Positions 44,321-55,199 of a stretch of 64,000 nt of DNA are shown one piece after another (positions within the stretch are counted from its first letter, which is position 1; every line of letters begins with the position of its first letter). This stretch comes from Monomorium pharaonis (lineage: Eukaryota; Arthropoda; Insecta; Hymenoptera; Formicidae), in NCBI RefSeq assembly GCF_013373865.1, contig NC_050475.1, positions 10,312,021-10,376,020 on the forward strand, read 5' to 3'. The notes under the pieces are model-generated. The model had not been told where the DNA came from and ran no database searches. It saw nothing but the letters and a program-made list of their open reading frames with translations. A program made the translations under genes and the position numbers.

Positions 44321-45600
44321 TCGCGATAATACGGTAACCGAACAGAAAGCGTTACTAAAGCCGGTAGCTCTTGTACTCTAGACGGTAGAGTAGCGTGATT
44401 CTTATTGAGACGGAACGTGTGGAGATGTCGGATCGAGGCAGGTCGTAGAGAGATTCGGTACTCAACTTGTTAAACAATTAAGAGTCATATTATATTTCTG
44501 AAGTGATAAGTGAAAGCGGTAACAATGAAAACAATGAGCTTTACTCAAAGTGTCTACACACAATTAATCCACTGATCTCATTTTGATAGAGACGGAAACA
44601 CGAATTGAGATAACGAAAATGCGGAAACTATAAAATTTATAATACGAGACGGGAGGCCGACGAGGCTCTCCGCTCGAACAGCACAAAATTAATACATGCG
44701 GAAACAGTTCGCGGTAACAATTGATTCTACTACAACTATGACTGTCGGCACCGGCATAGTCCGAGAGGGACGTACTTACTTTATCAAATATTCGGGGCCG
44801 GTCGGTCCAAGCCCTCGTGCGGCCACAAAACTCTACTTTCTGCTTCGAGTTACTTTACACCAAAACAATAGCACTAACGGTATCGGATGTCGGATGACCG
44901 ATATCACAATTAGAAACGGTATCCGGTCCCGCACGAGGGTCGACCGCCTTATCCGAACCTTACGTATCGATGGCTGCCGAGTGATGGCCTTACAAAATGA
45001 ACGATGTCCTGGTCCCTGAAGTCGGTAGCGGTAACTTTGGGCTCGTCCTCTCCAAAGCGTACGCAAACACGGCTTGCCGAACAGTGAGGAGCCCCCGGTC
45101 CCGCGCCGGCCGGCTCGAGCCGCCGCGTATGCGCGTGCTTCGATTTTCGGTTGATCCGCACGCCTCGATCCACTGCTGCGCCGCATCACCCCTCGAAATG
45201 CCTTATGGTCCGCGCGTGACGACTTCCGCCGATGAGATCGTTCTGGCTCTGCCGTTTTCGGCTGGTTCGGCTGGCCAGACCGTGACCGAACCGATCTGGG
45301 TGGCAGGCGGTTGACATTGTGACGGTCGCTCTCCCGGTCTGCAGCCCGGTGGCGTGCCCTCGGCGTGATTCCTCCCAAGAATTGTTTGGTCGCCATGCGG
45401 TATTCTTGCTGCCACGGTATCCTTGCGGCAACGGTATCCTTGCGGCTCAGGGCGGTAACAAGCAGCGGGGCCCGACGCACGGCTCGGCGGGGAAACTCTT
45501 GGCGGGGCACCTCGCCCACTGTCGATTGCTCGCGCTACTATTCCCCCGACAGCTGCTCCTCCTCCGTTCTTGGTACAATCAAAAATGAGCCCTCACTCGG
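44320..45600. other. GC-rich block, possible LTR or leader of a decayed element
   Basis: Strikingly GC-richer than both sides, with open but unrecognisable frames on both strands (for example a 228-codon minus-strand frame at 44833-45519). Frames in all phases are open because stops are rare in GC-rich DNA. It may be the LTR of the element whose primer-binding-site-like motif is at 44284. Confidence 0.3.
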
Positions 45601-45619
45601 CGCCTTAATTCTAAATACC

Positions 45620-45632
45620 CTAATACACGCGC

Positions 45633-45663
<31 letters not shown>

Positions 45664-45780
45664 TGTGATGCGCGCGCCCCTGGGAGGACGAATTTCATTC
45701 CGCATTAATCAGAAAACAATGGTACATTTTTCAGTCATTTTATTTATAACTTTTTAACAAATAACGACCCGGGAAAAAAG
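45620..45780 (+). repeat. CG/GT microsatellite with attached conserved flank (copy 2)
   Basis: (CG)n-(TG)n at 45630-45668 is followed by GAGGACGAATTTCATTCCGC and AACAATGGTACATTTTT, homologous to 42760-42806. Confidence 0.7.
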
Positions 45781-46640
45781 TTTATATCTAATTATGTATA
45801 ATTATATCATATTATGTATAATTCATATAATAAGATCAATTTATACATTAAGTTATATATAATTGTATCAAAATACATATTTATAACCCCATATTGAATT
45901 ATACAACATTTTATTAAAATTACTTTTCGAATAAATAATTATATATAATTATATCAAGATATTTATAAACTCATATTGAATTATACAACATTATATTAGA
46001 ATTCTCTTTTGATTAAATAATTATGTATAATTATATCAAAATATTTATAACTCCATATCATATTATTCAAAGTTATATTAGAACTTTTTCAATTTAAATT
46101 ATAAGTATACAAATTTATATATAATTGTATCAAATTAGATACAATTATATATATACTTTTATGTTTGATTAAAATATATATAATAATGTGTTTGCATTAA
46201 ATTTGCATAAAAATACCATTTTTATATTATGGAATAAGTTTTATTTTCATATGTATGCGCGCGTACACAGAGTTTATTGTTCACATAATTGAAGCACAGA
46301 GATAGCACAGAGATTCAAAAAGAACTCAATAATATGTTATCAATTATGAATTCTTATTAAGATGCAAAAAGAATTATTTTTATAAAAAAGATATTAAAAA
46401 GAATTTATAATTGGTGACATAATTGGTGACATACAATTAAATTCTTCTTGAACTCTCTGTGTTATCTGGGAAAATTAATTTTTATTGCATATTATAAATT
46501 TTATAATTTCAGACAAATTCTAATTAAAAAATTTTTTTATTAATAATATTGGTTTATTTTATTGCAAAATTTGAGCAATATTTTTCTATACATGTATGAA
46601 ATATTTTATATAAAAATGTTTATGTAAATGAATACAAGTA
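45780..46640. repeat. AT-rich tandem-like ATAATTATATCA repeats
   Basis: Repeated TGTATAATTATATCAAAATA segments at 45790-46130, related to 47470-47640. No gene is seen. Confidence 0.5.
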
Positions 46641-47354
46641 CACGGAGAAAAATAGTTTTACTGTGACAGCAAAATCATCGTTGCTACGACATATTCGTTG
46701 TGACAGCAAAAAAAATTTGTTGCTATAACTAATTTTTTACGATGTTGATCTTTACAGCAAAATATGTTTTGTCAGTACAACTAAACGAATTTTGCTAAGT
46801 AAATTTGTCCGTAGAGTCAAAATAATTTGCTGTGAGAACAAAACAGTCTGTTCTTATCAAATATATTTTGTTAATATAACAAAATCATCACTGCTGGTAC
46901 AAATTTGTCAGGATAGCAAATAAAATTTGTTATTGTAATCAAACTAGTTTAGCTGGGTTGTTTCCCGCCAGTTAGTGTGCAGCGCCGCCGATAGGCGAGC
47001 AGGCGGCTTAACTGCCTCGGGAGTAAGATGCAGCTAACACGCTACATAAAGACCATCCGCAGCGCGATTAAAGCAAACTAAAAATCAGTTTTCTTTTCTG
47101 TGAAGGAGTTAGGTCGACTATCGACAGCACTGCGCACTAATTGGCGGGCGAGCTCAAGGGTGCCCGATGTGGCGAAGAACCGTCACATAATACTTTTACA
47201 GAATGTATTTAGACGCAGTTAGATTTATATGTAATTACAGGTTTATTCATTTTCTTAAAATCTTTTTTCTATTCTAGCGAATTTTGCTCGTTCATGTAGA
47301 AATGTTCCAGGACAGCATAAAATTTGCTGTGCCAGCAAATTATTTTTCTTCGTG
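46641..47354. mobile_element. 714-bp MITE with CACGGAGAAAAATA ends
   Basis: The left end CACGGAGAAAAATAGTTTTA mirrors AAATTATTTTTCTTCGTG, with TA on both sides. The arms carry many short GACAGCAAA/TTTGCTGT units spaced irregularly (46670-46940, 47310-47340). The centre is GC-rich (CGCCGCCGATAGGCGAGCAG). No transposase is present. The terminus class matches the 213-bp MITE at 20921. Confidence 0.75.
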
Positions 47355-47825
47355 TATAAATAAATAATTTTCTATTCATAAAAATATATTTTAATTTACC
47401 ATATTTACCACAAAAATGTGATCCATTAAATGGGACCCATTAAAAATTTGATCTATTTGTACTTAAAAACGTATAATTATATCTAATTATGTGTTCATAT
47501 AAAGTATACATAATTTGATTTAATTATATATAATTATATAAAATTTTATCTATTTGTATCTAATTGGATCAGGTCAAAATTCATACATAATTAGATCTAC
47601 AAATTTATACAAAATTATGTATAATTGGATATATACATTTTTTCCCGGAGAGATTCAAGTAGAACTTTCATAACATTACTCAGGATGATGACCTTAATAA
47701 TATATGTCAATGTCATTAACATCAGAAGGTCCGTTATTCTGAATAATTATCCGTATTTGTATATACGTATACACATATAAGCATATATATACATATATAT
47801 ACGTCTGTGTGTGTATTTAAAGTCA

Positions 47826-48221
47826 CTGTATGGTAGAGTTCTCAACTGATCATTGAAGCGTCTCGTCTCAAATTGGCAGGCGTGACAAAGATCGTAGTTC
47901 TTGTCTGAAACAAAGAAATCGAAATTATTTTTTATTTACATATATTTTTATTGTCGATGAACTAGAAAAGTTTTTTAAACAATTTTTATAGCACGAACGC
48001 AGCAATTTTTTTAAATCATCACTTTTTTGTTTAATCTTGATAATCTTTATGATTTTATACTTTTTTCTGGGTTTTTTAGTTCATCAACGATAAAAATATA
48101 TATAAATAAAAAATAATTTTGATTTCTTTGTTTCAAACAAGAACTATGGGCTCCGCCCGACAGTTTAAAATTCCAGCGGCGAGCCGCTTCAATGGTTAAC
48201 TGACAACTCCGCCATTCTGTA
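47826..48221. mobile_element. ~395-bp foldback MITE
   Basis: The arms pair from ACTGATCATTGAAGCG to CGCTTCAATGGTTAACTG, and further inward from AACAAAGAAATCGAAATTAT to ATAATTTTGATTTCTTTGTT. The outer ends diverge (ATGGTAGAGTT versus ATGGCGGAGTT). No coding content. Confidence 0.7.
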
Positions 48222-48463
48222 ACAATTTTGTAATTATAAAAATGTTTTTTACTCTTTAAATGTGTACCAAAATATACCTAAAAATAAAAAAACTTCTTTG
48301 TTTTTTTCCCTTGAAAAAGATCGTCCTTTTTTTAGCCGTCTAAACCAGGAGACTTCGTAATTCTTTTCTTCACAAGAGAGTCAAAGTCTTCGCTACTTGG
48401 TCACGCGAACCCGCTTTTATTTGATTTCTCGAAATCTTATCGTTATTGTCTTGCACTTTGCAG

Positions 48464-48668
48464 GAACAACAACAGCGTAACTCTAACGTAGGGGGATTAC
48501 AATACCAGTTACAAAAATCACAAAAACAGGAAGACCGTCGTTATCTATCCAACGAGCATCGCGATAGTTATAAAGAGACGCAACAATACGGCTCGGGGGG
48601 TGAAGAGCGTGAGGGCGAGACTTCTGGTTACGCCAGCGATTCCGTGGATGTGCCTCAAGCAGAGCAAA
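48464..48668 (+). CDS. Candidate internal exon of a host gene
   Basis: Preceded by a textbook acceptor (TTGCACTTTGCAG) and followed by GTGAGT at 48669. The open frame starts EQQQRNSNVGGLQYQLQKSQ, continues with a charged, glutamine-rich segment and ends EREGETSGYASDSVDVPQAE. It starts in phase 0 and ends in phase 1. The frame also reads through the donor to a stop at 48797-48799, so it could instead be a terminal exon. Composition is protein-like and unlike the transposon debris around it. I do not recognise the gene. Phase, strand and Q-rich character match the exon at 17970-18249. Confidence 0.55.
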
Positions 48669-48669
48669 G

Positions 48670-49353
48670 TGAGTTTTACATAAATACTACAACTTTAAGT
48701 CCTAAATTCCAATCTCTAAAATTAAGTATAAATGTTAAAAGTAATATACCTTTGACTAACAAATTAAAAAGAAAGAAAAACAACTATGTAGTTGACTGAT
48801 TAGCTAAATTCATTTATTAAGTTAAATTATTGCGATGTTTTGACTACGGGATTTGGTCCTTTCCAAGTAATTACAAATTAATTAATTGCGAGACTACAAT
48901 TCTTAAAAAGTCCAGCGAATTTACAAACAATTCTAAAATTACAACAAATATAACAAATGTAAAAAGAACGCCATAAAAAATAATTAATTTAAGACTTACG
49001 TGTCTCATTGTCAATCAATGGTGAAACGATGAATATAATAAAAACAAGTCAAATTGATTTATTTTAAAACAAGAAGTCAAAACAAGATTATACTTGTTGT
49101 CAAACGTTTATAAGCAAGATAAGAGCGGTATTACCTGCGGACCTCCGCTTGAAAAGAGTCTTCTGCAAATCCCTCTTTGTTAGTTCTCTCTCCAAGGGTA
49201 TCCTCCATTGAGACGAGACGCCAGAATTTACAAAATAGATCCGCTTTGGCCATCGACTTCCGTCACATTTGCGAAGTAACGCTCACAAAAATCTTAGCAA
49301 TTAGTGAACGAACAACACACAGGAAGACACATACAGAAAATATGACATACCAC
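48670..49353. other. Probable intron or downstream sequence
   Basis: AT-rich, with no supported gene or repeat. If the exon reads through, coding ends at 48799. Confidence 0.3.
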
Positions 49354-49493
49354 CCCTGGTAAAAATGTAAAATCGGAGCGTAAGTCGAATGTAAAACATT
49401 GTTTCAATTTACGCTTCGTAGAAGGTTTGTTAACGCTTCTATTACTCTCCCTTTACATTCGACTTACGCTCTAATTTTACATTTTTACCAGGG
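49354..49493. mobile_element. 140-bp MITE with 42-bp terminal inverted repeats
   Basis: CCCTGGTAAAAATGTAAAAT followed by CGGAGCGTAAGTCGAATGTAAA is mirrored almost perfectly at the right end. Only about 55 bp lie between the arms. Confidence 0.85.
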
Positions 49494-49602
49494 ACGCTTT
49501 CGCGTCCGCTCCCGAGCGGGAGTACGCAGGACCCGCGTGATGTTAACGCGTAAGGGCCGATAAGGCCCTTGTGACGGACAGCAGCCTGCGGCTATCACGT
49601 CA

Positions 49603-49657
<55 letters not shown>

Positions 49658-50141
49658 CATATGTTGCGCTGACATGCGCGATAGTTATTTCCGGTAACTT
49701 TAGAGAAAGAAGTACTAAAAAGTCCGTTTCTCTCTCGCACCTCTTCTGGACACCGTTTTCTATACACTGTACAAACTGTAGCCAATTGCCTGTCCACATC
49801 TATAAGATCTATGATCCTACTAGCTGTTAAAGGGTTAAGGTAACATTTTGTAAAGTTTTGTCAGCTTTTTTTAAAGCTATTCAAAATTTAAATATTTAAT
49901 TTTAACAATACCAGTTTGATGTTAAGTTAGGTAAAAAATGAAACGAGTTATTTTTTGTATAACTGTAAAACTTAGCGAATTTTACTTCTTTATATGTAAT
50001 TTAATAAATAAGGAAACAAAAAAAAAACAAAAATCTAACTTCACAAAGTTGTTATAAATTTTATTAGCCTTCATTTAAAGAAAAGTGCATCAAAATTTGT
50101 TAATATTTAGAGACTGTAACCTTTTTTGAAACACGAAATGT
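49494..50141. other. Unassigned; TA microsatellite
   Basis: GC-rich 49494-49600 with CGTTAACGCGTAAGGGCC-type hairpins, then (AT)n at 49606-49648. No gene is supported. Confidence 0.4.
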
Positions 50142-50700
50142 CGTTTGGCCCCACTGTGGCGGCGCGGAGTATACCGGACGACGCACGGCGCACAACACTG
50201 CTCTTCTTCTATGAAATTGTCGTTCCGACAATTCGGAGAACCCCTTGCCGCTTCTCCAGGGTTTTTTCTGGGTTTCCAGGATGGTTTCCTACCCTGCCCG
50301 TACTGCTGCACGGGCTTTCGGACGACGTCCACCCAAGCTCTCCCTTCCAGGAACGACTCTCACGGACCTCCTCTTTTGCAGAACTGGCCAGGTTCTCACG
50401 AGGAGTGAATGACGTCTCTGACGTCTGAATCCCCTTTTCCGCCTAAGTGCTCCTCTCCCGCCAAGTCTTCCTTCTTCACCAACCTTTGTCTGCTTCTTGC
50501 TTCTCTCTTCGGGATCAGGGGAGGAAATGACTTTCGTAGATCTAACGCTCTCAGAGCTCTCTGTCCCCTACCTCGACATTTGCCTACGGGAAAACCGCGG
50601 TTAAAAATTGTGAAAGAGGCAGTCCGAAGGATTGTCTTCGAGAAATTTTCACTCAAAATTTCCCTTCCCTTTCCTCTAGTACTAATTACTAAAATAAAAA
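50142..50700 (-). mobile_element. 3' fragment of a gypsy family 1-like element (UTR, polypurine tract, LTR start)
   Basis: On the minus strand AGAAGAAGAGCAG is followed by TGTTGTGCGCCGTGCGTCGT and CCGGTATACTCCGCG. This is the same order as the polypurine tract and LTR start of element 1 (29331 onward). The adjoining 50200-50700 is collinear with the untranslated region 28890-29330, including a TTGTCGGAACGACAAT-like stem. The LTR stops after about 55 bp. Confidence 0.75.
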
Positions 50701-50889
50701 TCAAATACAAAAGCAAAACGCAAATTTCCGAACTAAAATGTATTTCGAAAGATTACAATATCCCCTTTAAATAAAGAAAAATTGTACGCTCAGGCTTCCG
50801 AACGCGACGCGTACGTCATAGTCTGCCTACTTCTCGGAAAACTGTTTTGATTGATGAACTTTAAAATCTTTACCCGCTCGATTGCGCGT

Positions 50890-51400
50890 CTGTGAAGTTA
50901 GCACCGCAACTTTTTGCACCGCAGGTTTTCTCACGAGTTCTGCTTACACCCGCAATAGTTCTACAGTTCTTGATAGTTCTTAACAATAGTTCCGCTAAAA
51001 TAACATAAAAAACATAAATTTGAAAATATGAGATGCTATCTTTCCGTGGTACTCCAACATTCTGCACGACAGATGTTTTCGCAAGTTCCGTTTGCACCCG
51101 CAATAGTTTTACAGTTCTTGATAATTTTAAGCAATAGTTCTGACAAAATAATATAAAAAACTTAAGTTTAAAAATATGAGGTGCTAATTTCAAGTTAAAA
51201 AAAAAATTTTTTTACTATAAAATCTTATTGTAGTTCTCGAACAGTTGTACAGTTCTAGATAAGTCTCATGAATAGTTCTGGCTTTTATTTATTTTTATAT
51301 AATTTTTAAACTTGCACGCTGGCACGGCACCCCAGCATAAGAGTATAGTGTTACATCACGGTAAGTTCTAATAGAATTTTTGGCATTTTTAGATAGACAT
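50890..51400. repeat. Two ~148-bp diverged satellite units outside the left arm
   Basis: CACCCGCAATAGTTCTACAG at about 50947 recurs as CACCCGCAATAGTTTTACAG at about 51095. The AGTTCTCNACAGTTC wording resembles the ~154-bp units of the arm beyond 51470, so these may be outer, diverged members of the same satellite. Confidence 0.65.
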
Positions 51401-52422
51401 GCAATAATTTTGATCATTTCAATACATATTACAAATAGTTTTCTTAATTAATTAATTATAAATAATTTTTCATTGCGACGCTGTGACCGCATTCAAGAGA
51501 GGTATGAGATGCAAACAGTTCCGGTCACTTTTATGGCAGTTCTCGACAGTTCTCACATAGTTCCGACCGTTTTCATGCATTTTAATAATAGTTCTCTTAA
51601 TTAAATAATTTTAAACAATTTTTAATTGCGACTGCTGGCACTGCATCCAAGAGAGATATGAGGTGCAAACAGTTCCGGTCACTTTTATGTCAGTTCTCGA
51701 CAGTTCTCACATAGTTCCGACCGTTTCCATGCATTTTAATAATAGTTCTTTTAATTAAGTAATTTTAAACAATTTTTAATTGCGACCGCTGGCACGGCAC
51801 CGCATCCAAGAAAGGTATGAGGTACAGACACTTCCGGTCACTTTTATGGCAGTTCTCGACAGTTCTCACATAGTTCCGACCGTTTCCATGCACTTTAATA
51901 ATAATTCTCTTAATTAAATGATTTTAAACAATTTTTAATTGCGACCGCTGGCACGGCACCCAAGGGAGGCACGAGATGCAGATAGGTTCTGTCACTCGTT
52001 TGGGGGGGTTGCTGATTAACAATTTGATGTTAAAAATGCAAAATATAAATGAAGGACCTAAAGTATAAACGTAAAATTACAATCTGTAAATATTTTACAC
52101 AAAAACATGTTTTCAAGGGTTTCTAGGGCCTCTAATATAATTACAAATTCTCTGGCTAAAGTTTAAAATATAAAATGGGGCATTTGAAATAACCCACATT
52201 CTGTCGTATCCAGAATCGCAACGGGGACGCAGTGGGTCTGCGGTTCCGTTTTTGTTTTTTTTTCTAATTTTATAATTTTTCTTTATTTTTTGTGTATTTT
52301 TTACTTTTTTTATAATTTTTTAATATTTTGGATATATATATATAATATGCTTATATGTGATTAAATATTAAAAATCGATATGTTAAAAATACTTATTTGC
52401 GTTGCTCGAGTATATGCGTCCA

Positions 52423-53310
52423 TTAACATTTAACGTATAATATAACGTGTAGATTGATTTCCTGCATACAGTTTACCATTTCACGTTTCTTCTTTAAGTC
52501 ATCATGCTTATACCAATATTTGCCTGTAAATGCATATGCAATATAGTGCCCATTGTTAACATTTTCGTACTGTATATAATGAACCACACCCGCTAGTACG
52601 TAGTTTGTATCGTTTATAGTAATAGTTTTTGCGACAGAATCCAAATCATGTTTTATGTTTGCATTTCCGTGGAGATACCTGCGGTCACTAAATACAAATG
52701 TATCTATTATTATTGGTTTTCCATTTTTATATTCACCTTTTGCTAATGCATCACAAATTTGACACTTGGATGTACTATTTTGTGCATCATCTATTGCTTA
52801 CTGCATATTCTGTAATCCTTGATGGAAAAGTATGTCTACATTTATGTTGCAGATTACTGATAAACGCGAACTCGTAGCACCGCAAGTGCAAGATTTGATA
52901 TACTCATAACTGGGTGTATCTATAAAGAGGTGTTCTGCTAAATGTGCTACATTGCAGTTTGCGTTTAGGTGTTTAATAACACGCGTATAAATTCTTATCG
53001 CACTACGAAAGAGTGATAAATTTTCTAATATAAATGCACGTTCTGCATAATGAATCGGAAGCAATTTTTTGTTTTCTAATATAGAGTGTGCTAATTCAAA
53101 AATACCGCTAGTGCATGATTCTGTCGCCTCCCGGTATACAGTGTATGTTGCAGTTTCACTTGCTACAAGTTGTAACAATGAATCGAAAGCACATGTCTCC
53201 AGTATCATTATTTTTGTTCCTCGTTTGCTTACGGGTTTGCATTTGTTTCCATTTAAAATTAACGGTAAATTAGTGATGTTGCATTTTTTAAATAGTTCCA
53301 ATCTAGACAT
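52423..53310 (-). pseudogene. Ubiquitin-specific-protease-like domain encoded by the foldback element
   Basis: The frame from 53310 contains ILETCAFDSLLQLVA, which fits the Cys box of USP-type proteases. SCTCGATSSR and, past the stop, SKCQICDA could form a zinc ribbon. Then come NYVLAGVVHYIQYEN, NNGHYIAYAF and WYKHDDL, fitting the His box and the final Asp. A single TAA at 52798-52800 interrupts an otherwise continuous frame (NMQ/AIDDAQ). Upstream, at 53310-53360, frames change again, so the start at 53310 is not original. The role may be to process ubiquitin-like modifiers or the transposon's own polyprotein. That is inference. Confidence 0.6.
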
Positions 53311-53634
53311 TTATCTAAGTATGACGGTTTGGTTTGTTTAAAAAAAAAAAGGTTTAGCAGGTTCTTCATTACACTTGTTCAAAATAGTATCCGAACCCAT
53401 CAAACCGTGCCAATTTTCGCATGTGTTCCAATTATCCTCTTGTTCAAATTTAACATCACGCAACTTTTGTTAAATAAAAGAATCTGTACTATTATTTTCT
53501 GTACTACTTGTGTGTACCGTGCTATTAGTGCGTACGGATTCATCAACTTCTTTATCATCCAATTGCAATGTTTCACTTTTTACATAAATATGTTCTTCGT
53601 CAGAACATTCAATGGATGTTTGATCATTGGACAA

Positions 53635-54617
53635 TTACAATGATGTGTCATTTTTTATTTGAATGTCTTTTTCGTTAGATACAAGGGCAATTTTCGTATC
53701 TAAAAAATCTAAGTGCTGTATAATGAATTTATCAATTCTCATGGGCAGCTGACCCTGAAAAGCTTTGTTTCTTAGATCATTAAATTCTGCCTCAACCGAA
53801 GAAGAGATAGCAATTTCTCCGGATCTATTAAAATAAATGGTCGCATTATACCTGTCCATATAGGTAAATAAGGTAATAAACGCGTTTTTACTTGTTTTGC
53901 GAAATCGGGATTATAACATGCATTTATTATGCTACCATGTTTTGAATGATCTGCAATATTTTGTGCAGACTCCGAAAGAGAATTACTCCATTCTAGCCAG
54001 TTAATATTAATATTTGTTTCATGATCGGGATTATCATTATCAAATGATTTAAAATCCAGATTTTCATCGTCATTGTCATTGTCGTATGCATTTATTTCCA
54101 TTACATTATTACTGCCTTTTATAACATTATTTATATATTGCATACGTTCGTTTGACATTAGTGATTTTCCATCCATTGTACACCCAATACTTTTGCTTAA
54201 TGCCACAATTAATATGAATTCCAAGAAATATTTTATTTCTTTCAAAGAATCCATTTTATACACTTGACTAATGCACCGAAGGTAAAATTCTCGAACTAAT
54301 ATTTTGTCACTACTTTTCAAGCACTTCCACCTCGATACCATACGAATTAAATGACTGACATCTAATCTGATGTAACATGGTGGAATCATATCGGTGTTTT
54401 GTGTAATTGCAATCATGTAACATTTCTGCAAATAGTCTTTAAGATTATTGCATTTCGCGAAAATATTTGAAACTGCGATTAAATTAGCCCATCCAAAATC
54501 CGATACAACAGTACGTGGAATCGGAACACCTTTAGCAATGATATTTTGCAAGAAAAAAGCAATTGTCATAGCCCTATGATCGTTTGAAATCATTTGAAAT
54601 ACAGGAAATGCTGTCAT
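53635..54617 (-). pseudogene. Transposase-like protein of the foldback element
   Basis: The frame 54617-53772 begins MTAFPVFQMISNDHRAMTIA and has PIPRTVVSDFGWANLIAVSN, then PCYIRLDVSHLIRMVSRWKC and VREFYLRCISQVYKM. The D in VVSDF and the D in RLDVSH are candidate catalytic acids of an RNase H-fold transposase. A frameshift near 53850 leads to NRSGEIAISSSVEAEFNDLR and LPMRIDKFIIQHLDFLD. An acidic linker follows towards the protease-like domain. Similar proteins occur in insect and cnidarian repeats. I cannot name the superfamily with confidence. Confidence 0.55.
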
Positions 54618-54726
54618 CTTTAGTTACAAAAACGCACTCATATAAAAATATTGGTGCATCTTGAGATTATTCGCATTTAATTATGCCACCCGTGGCATCA
54701 AGCCACGGGTGGCATAATTAAATGGC

Positions 54727-55078
54727 ATTTTGTTAAGTGGAATTTTGTGATGCATTAGCAAAAGGTGAAAATAAATATGGAAAACGAATAATAATAGATA
54801 CATCTGTATTTAGTGACCGCAGATATCTCCACGGAAATGCAAACATAAAACATGATTTGGATTCTGTCGCAAAAATTATTACTATAAACGATACAAACTA
54901 TGTACTAGCGGGTGTGGTTCATTATATACAGTACGAAAATGATAACAATGGGCACTATATTGCACATGCATTTACAGGCAAATATTGGTATAAATATGAT
55001 GACTTAAAGAAAAAACGTAAAATGGTAAACTGTACGCAGGAAATCAATCTACACGTTATATTATACGTTAAATGTTAA
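54727..55078 (+). pseudogene. Inverted duplicate of the protease-like gene 3' end
   Basis: Contains CDALAKGENKYGKRIIIDTS, NYVLAGVVHYIQYEN, NNGHYIAHAF and YKYDDLKKKRKMVN, closely matching the minus-strand copy at 52423-52790. It lies in the right arm and has no upstream part of the gene. The two copies differ at few residues, so arm homogenisation or a recent origin is likely. Confidence 0.75.
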
Positions 55079-55152
55079 TGGACGCATATACTCGAGCAAC
55101 GCAAATAAGTATTTTTAACATATCGATTTTTAATATTTAATCACATATAAGC

Positions 55153-55198
<46 letters not shown>
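55153..55198. repeat. TA microsatellite in the right arm
   Basis: (TA)n about 45 bp long. The matching position in the left arm (52330-52342) has only about 13 bp. Confidence 0.9.

Positions 55199-55199
<1 letters not shown>

Noticed and set aside
44833..45519. 228-codon minus-strand frame
   Set aside because: Arginine-rich low-information translation of GC-rich DNA with all frames open. No domain is visible.
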